64,000 nucleotides of DNA. Source: JABSSA01 sp039960995 (GTDB lineage Bacteria > Pseudomonadota > Alphaproteobacteria > Rhodobacterales > Rhodobacteraceae). The stretch covers positions 37,875-101,874 of the forward strand of contig JBDVKF010000072.1 in assembly GCA_039960995.1 (NCBI GenBank). The letters run 5' to 3'. The notes beneath the pieces were generated by a model. The model saw nothing but the letters and a program-made list of their open reading frames with translations. It did no database searches and was not told the DNA's origin. Below, piece after piece: positions 17,876 through 26,330 of this stretch. The number at the start of each line of letters is the position of its first letter. Position 1 is the first letter of the stretch. The translations under genes and the position numbers were made by a program.

Positions 17876-18245
17876 CACCATCAGTTTAGCTGTCAAATCC
17901 ACAGAAAATTATGGGGTGGCCGTTCGTCAACAGGCTCCATCAGCTCAGATATCTGGCAACACTTCTTGCATGTGTTCGGCCATTTCGGGTTTCATTCGGT
18001 TTCGTGATTTGTCAGTTTGGCTTGCGTGACAAATACATGTCCTTGACAGCATCGAGCCATTGCTATCAAGTTGTACATACAAATTTCGTACGGGAGAGCG
18101 AAATCGCACGTCCGTCTGCATGTCAGAGGATTGCATCAGGGGGATCAATTCAAAAATTTGGGCGTATTGACCGTCTTTTTGAACGACGTATCCCTCAAAC
18201 CACAGGCTGAGAAAACAGCCGCACGACTTTTCAAAGGGAGAGACG
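17876..18245. other. intergenic region between chrB and the ABC operon
   Basis: About 370 bases separating two divergent operons. Apart from the chrB leader and the palindrome at 18071-18082 I see no gene. The short open frames here lack ribosome binding sites and family resemblance. Confidence 0.6.
18071..18082. promoter_or_regulatory. palindromic operator TTGTACATACAA, copy 1
   Basis: A perfect inverted repeat TTGTA-CA-TACAA, about 165 bases upstream of the ABC substrate-binding gene. The same arms recur at 32957-32968, upstream of the thiolase-like operon and MFS gene. The GntR/HutC-type regulator encoded between them (28840-29586) is the natural candidate to bind both. HutC-family sites are similarly short GT..AC palindromes. 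Confidence 0.6.
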
Positions 18246-19478
18246 ATGAAACAGAATTTGAAAATCGGCCTGATGGCGACAAGCCTTATGCTGGCACCTC
18301 TTGGCGCGTTCGCTGATACAGCGGATGGTGATGCGTTGAATGCGATGTCTTGGGATCAAGTTGTGGACCTTGCACGCGGTGGCGAAGTGAATTGGTTTTT
18401 GTGGGGCGGCTCTGACAACATCAATCAATATGTGACCGATACAATCGGTGGCATTTTGAAGGATGAATACGACGTCACGCTGAACCGCGTCGGGCTAAGT
18501 GACACGGTCGAAGCGGTGAATATCGTGCTGGGCGAAAAAGAGTCAGGCGTTTTGGATTCCGGGTCCGTCGATATGATCTGGATCAACGGCGAAAATTTCC
18601 GCACGATGAAGCAAGGCGGCTTGGCCTATTGCGGGTACACCGACATTCTACCAAACAACGCGTTTGTAGATTGGACCAACCCAGCAATTGCCAATGACTT
18701 TGGTGTTCCTGTTGAAGGGTGTGAAGTGCCTTGGTCCAAGGCGCAATTTGCGTTTGCATATGACACCAGCCGTACCGCAGAACCGCCACGCTCGATTGGC
18801 GATCTGTTGGAATGGGTTAAAGCAAATCCCGGCAAATTCACCTATCCGGCTCCGCCAGATTTCAATGGATCGGTTTTTGTCCGCCACGTGTTTTACCATG
18901 CAGCGGGCGGCGTCGACAATTTGCTGGGTGATTTCGATCAGGCCAAATTCGACGAAGTTTCCGCGAAAACATGGAAGATTCTCAACGACTTGGAGCCGTA
19001 TCTGTGGCGCGAGGGAGCGACTTATCCTGCGTCTATCTCAGCCATGGAACAGCTTTATGCGAACTCCGAAGTTGATCTGACCTTTAACTATGAACCTGCA
19101 AGCGTCGGTCTGAACATTGAAAACGGGATCTTTCCACCGACGACACAAGGCTATGGTCTAACGGACGGTACGATTGGGAACACGAATTACACGATCATTC
19201 CGTTCAATTCGCCCAATAAAGCCGCTGCTTTGGTTTTGCAAAACATCCTGCTGTCGGGTGAAGCGCAATATCAAAAGGCGCGACCTGATGTCTGGGGGGC
19301 AGCTCCTGCAATCGTTGTAAGCCGGACAAGCGCAGAGGTTCAGGCCGACTTTGCAACCATCGAGTCGCATCCGAATGTCGCGCCCGCAGAAGAACTGGCG
19401 CAATCTGCATTGCCAGAATTGCAAGCTGCATGGATTTCCGCCATCGAAAAAGGCTGGCTTGAAAACGTAGGTCAGTAA
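18246..19478 (+). CDS. YnjB-family ABC transporter substrate-binding protein
   Basis: 410 residues with a clear signal peptide (LMATSLMLAPLGAFADT). The motifs NWFLWGGSDNINQYV, TLNRVGLSDT and DSGSVDMIWINGENF are very close to E. coli YnjB, the substrate-binding protein of the poorly characterised YnjBCD importer. GGGAG lies a few bases before the start. It is followed by a strong hairpin, two permeases and an ATPase. The cargo is unknown; the downstream nucleoside and sugar enzymes suggest a nucleoside or sugar derivative. Confidence 0.85.
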   Translation: MKQNLKIGLMATSLMLAPLGAFADTADGDALNAMSWDQVVDLARGGEVNWFLWGGSDNINQYVTDTIGGILKDEYDVTLNRVGLSDTVEAVNIVLGEKESGVLDSGSVDMIWINGENFRTMKQGGLAYCGYTDILPNNAFVDWTNPAIANDFGVPVEGCEVPWSKAQFAFAYDTSRTAEPPRSIGDLLEWVKANPGKFTYPAPPDFNGSVFVRHVFYHAAGGVDNLLGDFDQAKFDEVSAKTWKILNDLEPYLWREGATYPASISAMEQLYANSEVDLTFNYEPASVGLNIENGIFPPTTQGYGLTDGTIGNTNYTIIPFNSPNKAAALVLQNILLSGEAQYQKARPDVWGAAPAIVVSRTSAEVQADFATIESHPNVAPAEELAQSALPELQAAWISAIEKGWLENVGQ

Positions 19479-19494
19479 AGCCAACTGATCATTT

Positions 19495-19517
19495 CCGCGG
19501 CGCTGCGTGCGCCGCGG
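19495..19517 (+). other. intercistronic GC hairpin between binding protein and permease
   Basis: A perfect nine-base stem CCGCGGCGC/GCGCCGCGG around a TGCGT loop, with no T-run after it. Such hairpins after a substrate-binding gene usually protect its message from 3' decay, giving more binding protein than permease. Confidence 0.7.
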
Positions 19518-19559
19518 CTGCCTCTCTCTCTCGCTCGCAACCGTAAGGTGTTTGGTGCC

Positions 19560-20417
19560 ATGTCGGACCGCACAAAGATATTTTTACTGTTGCTGCCGGC
19601 GATGTTCATCATTGTTGTGTTGTTCTTCGGCGGTCTGGCCATCGGATTGATGCGCAGTTTCAATTATATGCCAGTCATCGGCCTGACAGATCCTGATTTC
19701 AGCGCATATATAGCCGTGTTCACCGATCGCGAATTTTACCTGTCCTTTGCTTTGACATTCCACATTGCGTTTACGTCGACGGTGATTTCGTCTGTGTTGG
19801 CGATTGGCGCGGCTTTGTTGTTGCGGCGCAGTTTTATCGGACGGGGGATGGTAAATTTCCTGTTCCAATTGAACCTGACCGTCCCGCATTTGGTGGGGGC
19901 AATCGGGATGCTGTATCTGTTTTCGCAATCGGGCAGTTTCGCGAGGCTTGCTGCCGAATTCGAGTTGATCGCAGGCCCGTCGGATTTTCCGGCCCTTGTG
20001 TTTGATCCCTTCGCCATTGGCATCATCCTTCAATATGTCTGGAAGGAAATCCCTTTCATCGGCGTCATTGTTCTGGCCAATATGCAATCCATCGGCGAAG
20101 ATTACGAAAGCGTGGCCCGGTCCCTTGGAGCGAGCAAATGGCAAACCTTTCGCCATGTGTTACTGCCATTAATCTTTCCGGGCGTCCTGTCGGCCAGCGT
20201 TATGGTGTTTGCTTTCACCTTCGGCGCTTATGAAATACCCGCGATTTTAGGGGCCAATTTCCCCGCCGCATTACCAGTTTTGGCCTATCGCAAATACACC
20301 GATGTGGATTTGGCCGCGCGCCCAGAAGCCATGGCCATGGCCATCGTGATCGCCTTGCTGAGCGCATTGATGATCTATTTTTACGTGCGCTATTCGCGCC
20401 GCCGGATCAGGGGGTAA
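19560..20417 (+). CDS. ABC transporter permease, first
   Basis: 285 residues, about six membrane helices and the cytoplasmic EAA loop (ESVARSLGASKWQTFRHVLLPLIFPG) that contacts the ATPase. It belongs to the spermidine/putrescine-thiamine permease group. ATG 19560 is chosen; an in-frame GTG at 19548 is possible, with AAGG closer to it. It is separated from the next permease by three bases. Confidence 0.85.
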   Translation: MSDRTKIFLLLLPAMFIIVVLFFGGLAIGLMRSFNYMPVIGLTDPDFSAYIAVFTDREFYLSFALTFHIAFTSTVISSVLAIGAALLLRRSFIGRGMVNFLFQLNLTVPHLVGAIGMLYLFSQSGSFARLAAEFELIAGPSDFPALVFDPFAIGIILQYVWKEIPFIGVIVLANMQSIGEDYESVARSLGASKWQTFRHVLLPLIFPGVLSASVMVFAFTFGAYEIPAILGANFPAALPVLAYRKYTDVDLAARPEAMAMAIVIALLSALMIYFYVRYSRRRIRG

Positions 20418-20420
20418 ATC

Positions 20421-21245
20421 ATGGCCGCGCAAGAAAGCCTTGGCATCCGCAGTTTCCGTGTCCTGACTGGCGCGTTCTTGATCACTTGGTTGATCTTACC
20501 CTTGATCCCCTTGGCGATCTGGTCCTTTGCAAAGGGGTGGTTTTACCCTGATCTTTTGCCACGAAACTGGTCGATGCGGGCATGGGAATACGCGATGTCC
20601 GATACCAGTGGCGTGTTGGATAGCCTGTGGCTGACCATATGGATTTCCCTTGCCGCAACCGCCTTGTCGATCTTGGTTGGTATCCCTGCAGGACGTGCGT
20701 TGGGGATGTACAAATTCAAAGGCAAAGAGATTATCGAATTGATGATCCTTGCCCCTACAATTGTGCCGGGCATTGCGGTTGTGCTGGGTATCCATTCGGT
20801 CTTTATCTCTTTGGGTTTGAACAACACGGTCCATGGCGTGATCCTTGTCCATTTGATCCCAACGCTGCCCTATATGGTGCTGGTGATGTCAGGCATTTTC
20901 GCCAACTACGATCCCGCATTTGAAGCGCAAGCGCGCAGTCTTGGTGCGTCACCTCTCAAAACCTTTTGGTACGTCACATTGCCCGCCATACGGCCCGGCA
21001 TCATTGTCGGCGGCCTTTTCGCGTTCCTCGTCTCGTGGAGCCAGTACATTCTGACATTGTTGATCGGTGGCGGCAGGGTCGAAACCCTTCCTTTGTTGTT
21101 GTTTAACTTTGCCACCGCAGGGCGCAACGACATCACCGGAGCGATTGGCATGATCTATATCTTGCCCGGTATCATCATTCTTCTTCTTACAGCCAAGCAC
21201 CTGTCAGGTCGCTCCGGCGCAGTCGGAGGCTTTGGCCAGATTTGA
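20421..21245 (+). CDS. ABC transporter permease, second
   Basis: 274 residues, the partner permease, with its own EAA loop (EAQARSLGASPLKTFWYVTLPAIRPG) and about six helices. In E. coli the two halves are fused as YnjC; here they are two genes. Its stop overlaps the TTG start of the ATPase (TTGA). Confidence 0.85.
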   Translation: MAAQESLGIRSFRVLTGAFLITWLILPLIPLAIWSFAKGWFYPDLLPRNWSMRAWEYAMSDTSGVLDSLWLTIWISLAATALSILVGIPAGRALGMYKFKGKEIIELMILAPTIVPGIAVVLGIHSVFISLGLNNTVHGVILVHLIPTLPYMVLVMSGIFANYDPAFEAQARSLGASPLKTFWYVTLPAIRPGIIVGGLFAFLVSWSQYILTLLIGGGRVETLPLLLFNFATAGRNDITGAIGMIYILPGIIILLLTAKHLSGRSGAVGGFGQI

Positions 21246-22279
21246 CACATGTTTCCATTAAAGAACTGACAAAGGTTTATCCCGGCGCGGATGCCCCCGC
21301 ACTGGACCGTTTGTCGCTTGAGATCCCAACCGGCGAGTTGACAGCATTGTTGGGCCCATCGGGCTGCGGCAAGACAACCACGATGAAGATGATTGCGGGC
21401 TTGTTGGAACCAACATCAGGCGACGTGACCTTTGACGGGCAGTCCGTCTTGCGCGACAAGCCTGAGAACCGCGGCGTAGTCATGGTGTTCCAAAATTACC
21501 TTTTGTTTCCTTACATGAGCGTGGCCGACAATGTTGGCTTTGGCTTGAAGATGCGAAAGACGGATCCAGCCGAAATAAAACAGCGCGTTGGTAAGATGCT
21601 CGAGTTGGTGAAATTGCCCGACTTAGGAGACCGCAAACCCTCGGCCTTATCCGGCGGTCAACAACAACGTGTGGCGCTGGCCCGCGCGTTAATCGTGCAA
21701 CCGAATGTGCTGTTGCTCGATGAGCCATTGTCAAATCTGGATGCGCATTTGCGATTTGAAATGCGTGATCTGATCCGGTCACTGCAGCAGGAAATGGGGA
21801 TCACCACGATCTTTGTCACCCATGACCAAGAAGAAGCCGTCGTTTTGGCCGACCGCGTTGCTTTGATCCTGAATGGTCAGATGAAACAATACGATAAGGC
21901 TGATGCCTTCTACAAACGCCCGGTTGATGAGGCAACAGCCCGGTTCTTTGGGGGGCATAACTTCATTCCCGGAACCTCGGATGGTCAGACGTTTGAGTGC
22001 GCATTGGGTAAGCTGATCTTACCCGAAGGCGCAACACATGGTCAGGGCAAACTGACATTCCGGCCCGAAAATGTGCGGATCGGACAGCCGGGCACCACCG
22101 AGAATATCCTAAACGCTCAGATCAACGACATCATTTATATGGGCACGCAAACGCGGCTTAGATTATCTGTGGGCGGCACGGATATTGAAGCGGTAGTTAA
22201 TCCGAACGAGATCGAAACCTATAGCGTCAATGATACATTGCCCATTCATCTACCACGCCAGACGTTGTGGGTGATCTGA
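21242..22279 (+). CDS. ABC transporter ATP-binding protein (YnjD/PotA type)
   Basis: 345 residues. Walker A GPSGCGKTTT, signature LSGGQQQRVALARAL, Walker B VLLLDEPLSNLD and the H-loop VTHDQEE are intact, followed by a C-terminal TOBE-like regulatory domain. The start is a TTG at 21242 that overlaps the permease stop; no ATG is available before the Walker A motif. It ends with TGATG into the nucleoside phosphorylase gene, so importer and enzymes are translated together. Confidence 0.88.
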   Translation: MTHVSIKELTKVYPGADAPALDRLSLEIPTGELTALLGPSGCGKTTTMKMIAGLLEPTSGDVTFDGQSVLRDKPENRGVVMVFQNYLLFPYMSVADNVGFGLKMRKTDPAEIKQRVGKMLELVKLPDLGDRKPSALSGGQQQRVALARALIVQPNVLLLDEPLSNLDAHLRFEMRDLIRSLQQEMGITTIFVTHDQEEAVVLADRVALILNGQMKQYDKADAFYKRPVDEATARFFGGHNFIPGTSDGQTFECALGKLILPEGATHGQGKLTFRPENVRIGQPGTTENILNAQINDIIYMGTQTRLRLSVGGTDIEAVVNPNEIETYSVNDTLPIHLPRQTLWVI

Positions 22280-23040
22280 TGGGGTTAAAATTCCGATCCA
22301 TTTTCGAAGTGACCGACGATGAATGGCTATCGGGTTTGAACTTGTCCCAAGACGAAATCCCAGATGTCGTTATTCTTGAAGGATCATGGTGGCGGGCCGA
22401 ACGACAAGCCTTGCGGCTGAGCGCCCTTACAGAGGTCCGCGAACTGGGGTTTCCGGATATCTTCTGGGGAAAACACGGCGACAAAAAGATCGTGTTTTGC
22501 ATGGCTTATGGGGCCCCGCGCGCCGTTGAAATTTCGCAAATGTTTGCGCAATTGGGCTGCAAGCTGGTGATCCAGATCGGAACCTGCGGTGGACTGCAAT
22601 CTTATCTGGCGCCGGGTGATATCATTGTGCCTGATCACATCAATTGCCAGGACGGCGTGGCCGAACATTATGTCGCCGGAAAAACGACACGCGCAGATCC
22701 GGCATGGGTGAACAGTGCTAAATCGGCGTTGACCGCACAAGGTCGACGGGTTCACGTGGGCCGGCACATAACATTTTCGTCGCTTTTTGCGGAAACGGTC
22801 GAAATGTACGAACGCTGGCACAATGAGGGCGCGCTGAGCGTCGAAATGGAAGCCGCAAGCACAATTGCCGCGGCTGCCAAATTCGGCGTGCCGGGCGTTG
22901 CAATGGTTGTGGTCTGGGACGAATTGACCGCAGGACGGCGGTTTATGGACCCCATGTCGCCTCAAAGCCTTGCGGAACTTGAAATCAGCAACAAAGCCGT
23001 GTTCGACGCAGCCCTGACCCTGACAGAGGAAATCATATGA
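22279..23040 (+). CDS. nucleoside phosphorylase (PNP/UDP family)
   Basis: 253 residues. IGTCGGLQSYLAPGDIIVP is the phosphate/ribose-binding motif of the purine/uridine phosphorylase family, and SVEMEAAST is the conserved region binding the ribose hydroxyls. The enzyme would split a nucleoside with phosphate into base and pentose 1-phosphate. It starts on the last base of the ATPase stop and overlaps the next gene by four bases. The preferred base cannot be assigned. A residue change to WDELTAG in the base-binding end is unlike standard Udp. Confidence 0.82.
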   Translation: MGLKFRSIFEVTDDEWLSGLNLSQDEIPDVVILEGSWWRAERQALRLSALTEVRELGFPDIFWGKHGDKKIVFCMAYGAPRAVEISQMFAQLGCKLVIQIGTCGGLQSYLAPGDIIVPDHINCQDGVAEHYVAGKTTRADPAWVNSAKSALTAQGRRVHVGRHITFSSLFAETVEMYERWHNEGALSVEMEAASTIAAAAKFGVPGVAMVVVWDELTAGRRFMDPMSPQSLAELEISNKAVFDAALTLTEEII

Positions 23041-23873
23041 AATACGGTGTGCATGCGGGTTTGTGGCAGGTTAAATGGACGGATGAAATGACCCCGGCGT
23101 TCAAAGCGGCGGCTGATCTGGGGTATGACGGGATCGAAGTTTCGCTTTTGGGCATGACCGATGAAAAGGCGGCATCCCTCAAGGCTTTGGGTCGTGATCA
23201 TGGATTGGAAATCACCTGCAGCGATGGATTGGCGCCGGACAAGGATATCACGTCGTCAGATCCTGCCGTTCGTGCCGCTGGCGTGGAATATTTGAAGTGG
23301 GCCATTGAAGCCACCGCCAAGATCGGATCGCGAGGCTTGGCAGGTGTTGTCTTTGGCGCTTGGGGCCAATTCGACCCCCTTAACAAACCACAACGCGCCG
23401 CCAATTCCGCGCAATCTTTAACGCAACTGCATGACACGTTGAACACCTTTGATGTCAATTTGGGAATTGAGATGTTGAACAGGTTCGAAACGGATTTGGT
23501 CAACACCGCCCAAGAAGCTGTCAGTCTGGCAGAAGCGGCTCAATCAGACCGTATTGGCGTGTTGCTGGACACGTTTCATTTGAATATCGAGGAAAAAGAC
23601 ATTCACGGCGCTATTACGCACGCCAAAGACAAGCTGGTGCATTTTCATGTCTCAGACAATGATCGCGGTGTGCCCGGATCAGGTCATGTCCCATGGGACC
23701 AGGTCAAAACGGGACTGGATGACATTGGATATGGCGGGTGGATTGTGGCCGAGATGTTTGTCATTGCAGGCAACCCAACGAGTGCGGATTTGAACATCTG
23801 GCGCAATATTGAACCCGAAGCCGGTGATGCAGCAGCCCGTGCCCTGACCTTTATGAAAGCCACATTTGGATGA
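23037..23873 (+). CDS. sugar isomerase/epimerase, xylose isomerase-like TIM barrel
   Basis: 278 residues of the AP-endonuclease-2/xylose isomerase fold. Metal-binding acids and His are seen in LGIEMLNRFETDLVN, VLLDTFHLNIEE, VHFHVSDNDRGVPGSGHVPW and IVAEMF. Related enzymes interconvert aldoses and ketoses or epimerise ketoses (tagatose 3-epimerase, hydroxypyruvate isomerase, apiose isomerase). In this operon the expected substrate is the pentose released from a nucleoside. It overlaps both neighbours by four bases. Confidence 0.82.
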   Translation: MKYGVHAGLWQVKWTDEMTPAFKAAADLGYDGIEVSLLGMTDEKAASLKALGRDHGLEITCSDGLAPDKDITSSDPAVRAAGVEYLKWAIEATAKIGSRGLAGVVFGAWGQFDPLNKPQRAANSAQSLTQLHDTLNTFDVNLGIEMLNRFETDLVNTAQEAVSLAEAAQSDRIGVLLDTFHLNIEEKDIHGAITHAKDKLVHFHVSDNDRGVPGSGHVPWDQVKTGLDDIGYGGWIVAEMFVIAGNPTSADLNIWRNIEPEAGDAAARALTFMKATFG

Positions 23874-24391
23874 AGGATTTTCTTGCCCTTTGTGTTTCGC
23901 GGTTCGAAACCCTTGAATACGAATTAAACGCTCTTGATGCGGCCACTGGTGATGGCGATCATGGGTCAACAATCCTGAAAGGCTTGCGTGCGGCGGCGAC
24001 CTCAGATGATCCGCCATTAAAGGCGTTTCGCAAAGCGGCGGGTGGCGCATCCGGGTCTTTGTTCGCACAGGTTATCGCCGCATTGGAACGCGCGTCTACA
24101 ACCACGCCTTTGCCGGATGCTTTGTCAGAAGCCGTCACAAAAATTTCGATGTTAGGGCAGGCCAAGGCGGGTGACAAAACCATGCTAGACGCGCTTATTC
24201 CTGCCGCCGCCGAAACCACATTTCAAGCCGCCGCAGACGCCGCAGCCAAGGGCAGGGACGCCACACGCGACATGATCGCGAAACGTGGCCGTGCCAAACA
24301 CGTCGAAGGGGCCGGGGTCGGGCATATAGACGCTGGGGCGACCTCTGTTGCCGAACTTCTGGCGCTGTTTGCCGAATGGAGAAGCCGATGA
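23870..24391 (+). CDS. DhaL-type kinase subunit, ADP/ATP-binding
   Basis: 173 residues. AATGDGDHGST (residues 24-34) holds the aspartates that bind magnesium and nucleotide, and GDKTMLDALIPA is the second family motif. In E. coli DhaL works with DhaK and the phosphotransferase protein DhaM; no dhaM is present here, so the pair is probably ATP-dependent, as in DhaK-family kinases acting on erythrulose or apulose. It overlaps dhaK by four bases (ATGA), in the order L then K. Confidence 0.85.
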   Translation: MKDFLALCVSRFETLEYELNALDAATGDGDHGSTILKGLRAAATSDDPPLKAFRKAAGGASGSLFAQVIAALERASTTTPLPDALSEAVTKISMLGQAKAGDKTMLDALIPAAAETTFQAAADAAAKGRDATRDMIAKRGRAKHVEGAGVGHIDAGATSVAELLALFAEWRSR

Positions 24392-25404
24392 AGAAGCTGT
24401 TTAACAGCAAAGAGACGATGGCCGACGACATGATTGATGGGTTTGTAACAGCCTATCCGGATATCGTTACACGCGGCGCTGATCCACGCATTGTGCGGCG
24501 CAAAAATCTGCGCACCCACGACGGCAAGGTGGCCTTATTGATCGGCAATGGCAGCGGCCACGAACCGATCGCAATGGGATTTGTTGGCGAAGGGTTGTTG
24601 GATGCAAACGTTGTCGGCGACGTCTTTGCGGCCCCGTCGCCAGATGCCATTCTGGAAGGGATCGAAGAGGTCTGCGGCGACGCAGGGGCAATCCTTCTGA
24701 TATCGCGCCATGAGGGCGATGTGATCAACGGAAATGGGGCCGCAATGATGGCCCAAGACGACGGGCTGAATGTGCAACCGTTGTTGATGTACGATGATAT
24801 TTCCTCGACACCGAAAGGCGAAGAGCAGGATCGGCGCGGTGCTGCGGGCACGATGTTCATGTACAAAATTCTGGGGGCCGCCGCCGAACAAGACATGGCG
24901 ATTGACGATCTGATGGCGCTTGGGGTTGATATACGCTCTGCGACGCGCACGTTGGGCGTTGCCGTTTCACCCGGTGTGTCGCCGCTGACAGGTGAATTGA
25001 TGTTCACGCTGCCCGACGATGAAGTGTTCATCGGCATGGGTGTTCACGGCGAACCCGGCGTCGGTCGGCGCAAAATGGAACCGGTCAAAGATCTTGTGGC
25101 TTATATGCTGGATGCATTGCTGGAAGACCGGCCAATTGCAGCAGGAACACCCACGATTGTTCTGATCAATGGAAGCGGTGGCACCACAATGATGGAGCTG
25201 CTGACGATCTATGGTGAGGTCGCGAATCAATTGGGCGCAAAGAACATTGATCTTTTGTCGCCAATGATTGGATCCTTTTCCACGACACAGGAAATGGGTG
25301 GGTTTTCGATATCATTGTTCACACCAACACCGCATATGTTGGAGCTGTGGCGTGCCCCACATAAGGCACCTCACTTTCCTCATATCAGCGCGCAGGGGGG
25401 TTAA
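24388..25404 (+). CDS. DhaK-type kinase subunit, ketose-binding
   Basis: 338 residues. LLIGNGSGHEP carries His58, and GMGVHGEPGVGRR carries His220, the residue that in DhaK forms a covalent hemiaminal with the carbonyl of dihydroxyacetone. The active site is intact, so a short ketose should be phosphorylated at a terminal hydroxyl. With an aldolase next door, a ketopentose phosphate is a more likely product than dihydroxyacetone phosphate. The start is ATG 24388, overlapping the DhaL stop. Confidence 0.87.
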   Translation: MKKLFNSKETMADDMIDGFVTAYPDIVTRGADPRIVRRKNLRTHDGKVALLIGNGSGHEPIAMGFVGEGLLDANVVGDVFAAPSPDAILEGIEEVCGDAGAILLISRHEGDVINGNGAAMMAQDDGLNVQPLLMYDDISSTPKGEEQDRRGAAGTMFMYKILGAAAEQDMAIDDLMALGVDIRSATRTLGVAVSPGVSPLTGELMFTLPDDEVFIGMGVHGEPGVGRRKMEPVKDLVAYMLDALLEDRPIAAGTPTIVLINGSGGTTMMELLTIYGEVANQLGAKNIDLLSPMIGSFSTTQEMGGFSISLFTPTPHMLELWRAPHKAPHFPHISAQGG

Positions 25405-25407
25405 GAC

Positions 25408-26304
25408 ATGGCCAACAAAATTCATGGTGTCGCCGTTGATGCGGGCAGCGGGCTTGAGGCCAGCATCAAAGAGGCACGCCAAGATCGCGCAATGCCGGGT
25501 GATCTCTCGACGTTCAAAAGGGCGGTGCTTGAAACCCTTGGGCCGGATGCCAGTACCGTTTTGCTGGACGCAAATTGCGGGCCGGATTTGTTAGGCAATT
25601 ATCCTGCCGGTTGTGATCGGATGCTCGCGTTTGAGGCGGATGTTTATCATATTTCCGACGAAGATAGGATTACGGTCCTACCTGATAAATTCACAGTTGC
25701 GGATTATCCAAAGATGGGTGTTAAGCAGCTGAAATTTTTTATTTATTACGCACCAGATGACGACGTCGCGCTGAATGCGCGTAAACATGATTTGGTCGCC
25801 GATATCGGCCAACGTTGTCGCGACGCTGGCATTCGATATCTTATGGAGCCGTTGGTGTATCACCCGACAATTGCGCCGGGCACCGCAGAATATGCCAAAC
25901 TGAAACCTGATCTGGTGCGCAGGGCCACGGCCGTCTTTGCAGCCCCCAAATTTCAGGTGGATGTTCTTAAGGTCGAAATTCCTGTCGATCTGAACTTTGT
26001 CGAGGGTTTTGGCCAGCCCCTGATGTCTCGCGCAGACGCGCTTGTGGCATTTCGGGATGCTGCCGCCGCTGCGAACGGGATCGACCTCGTGTACCTAAGT
26101 GCGGGGGTCGCCTTCGAATGGTTCGAAGCGTCGTTGAAAATGGCGCGCGAAGCTGGTGTGGATTTTGCCGGTTTCATGTGCGGGCGTGCAATTTGGTCAG
26201 ATGGTGTGGCTCTGTTTGGAGCCCAAGGCGAAGACACTTTACGAGAATGGCTGGCTGACACGGGTAAATCACGACTGGCCAAGCTTATCGCGGCGCTGGG
26301 TTAA
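25408..26304 (+). CDS. class I aldolase, LacD/YihT-like
   Basis: 298 residues. The probable Schiff-base lysine is Lys188 in DVLKVEIPVD, which matches tagatose-bisphosphate aldolase (LacD) and sulfofructose-phosphate aldolase (YihT). LLDANCGPDLL and FAGFMCGRAIW are further family motifs. Such enzymes cleave a ketose phosphate to dihydroxyacetone phosphate and an aldehyde. It follows dhaK by three bases, so it probably cleaves the product of that kinase. The true ketose is unknown. Confidence 0.78.
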   Translation: MANKIHGVAVDAGSGLEASIKEARQDRAMPGDLSTFKRAVLETLGPDASTVLLDANCGPDLLGNYPAGCDRMLAFEADVYHISDEDRITVLPDKFTVADYPKMGVKQLKFFIYYAPDDDVALNARKHDLVADIGQRCRDAGIRYLMEPLVYHPTIAPGTAEYAKLKPDLVRRATAVFAAPKFQVDVLKVEIPVDLNFVEGFGQPLMSRADALVAFRDAAAAANGIDLVYLSAGVAFEWFEASLKMAREAGVDFAGFMCGRAIWSDGVALFGAQGEDTLREWLADTGKSRLAKLIAALG

Positions 26305-26330
26305 TTAAGTGAACTAAGGGAGATACCGCC

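Noticed and set aside
23870..25404. PTS-dependent dihydroxyacetone kinase (DhaKLM)
   Set aside because: No dhaM or other phosphotransferase gene occurs in the operon, the order is L-K, and an aldolase follows, which points to a longer ketose and ATP as donor.
25408..26304. Reading the YihT-like aldolase as part of sulfoglycolysis (sulfo-EMP) linked to the sulfoquinovose operon
   Set aside because: No sulfoquinovose isomerase, sulfofructose kinase or sulfolactaldehyde reductase is nearby. The gene is locked into the DhaKL/nucleoside operon 12 kb away.
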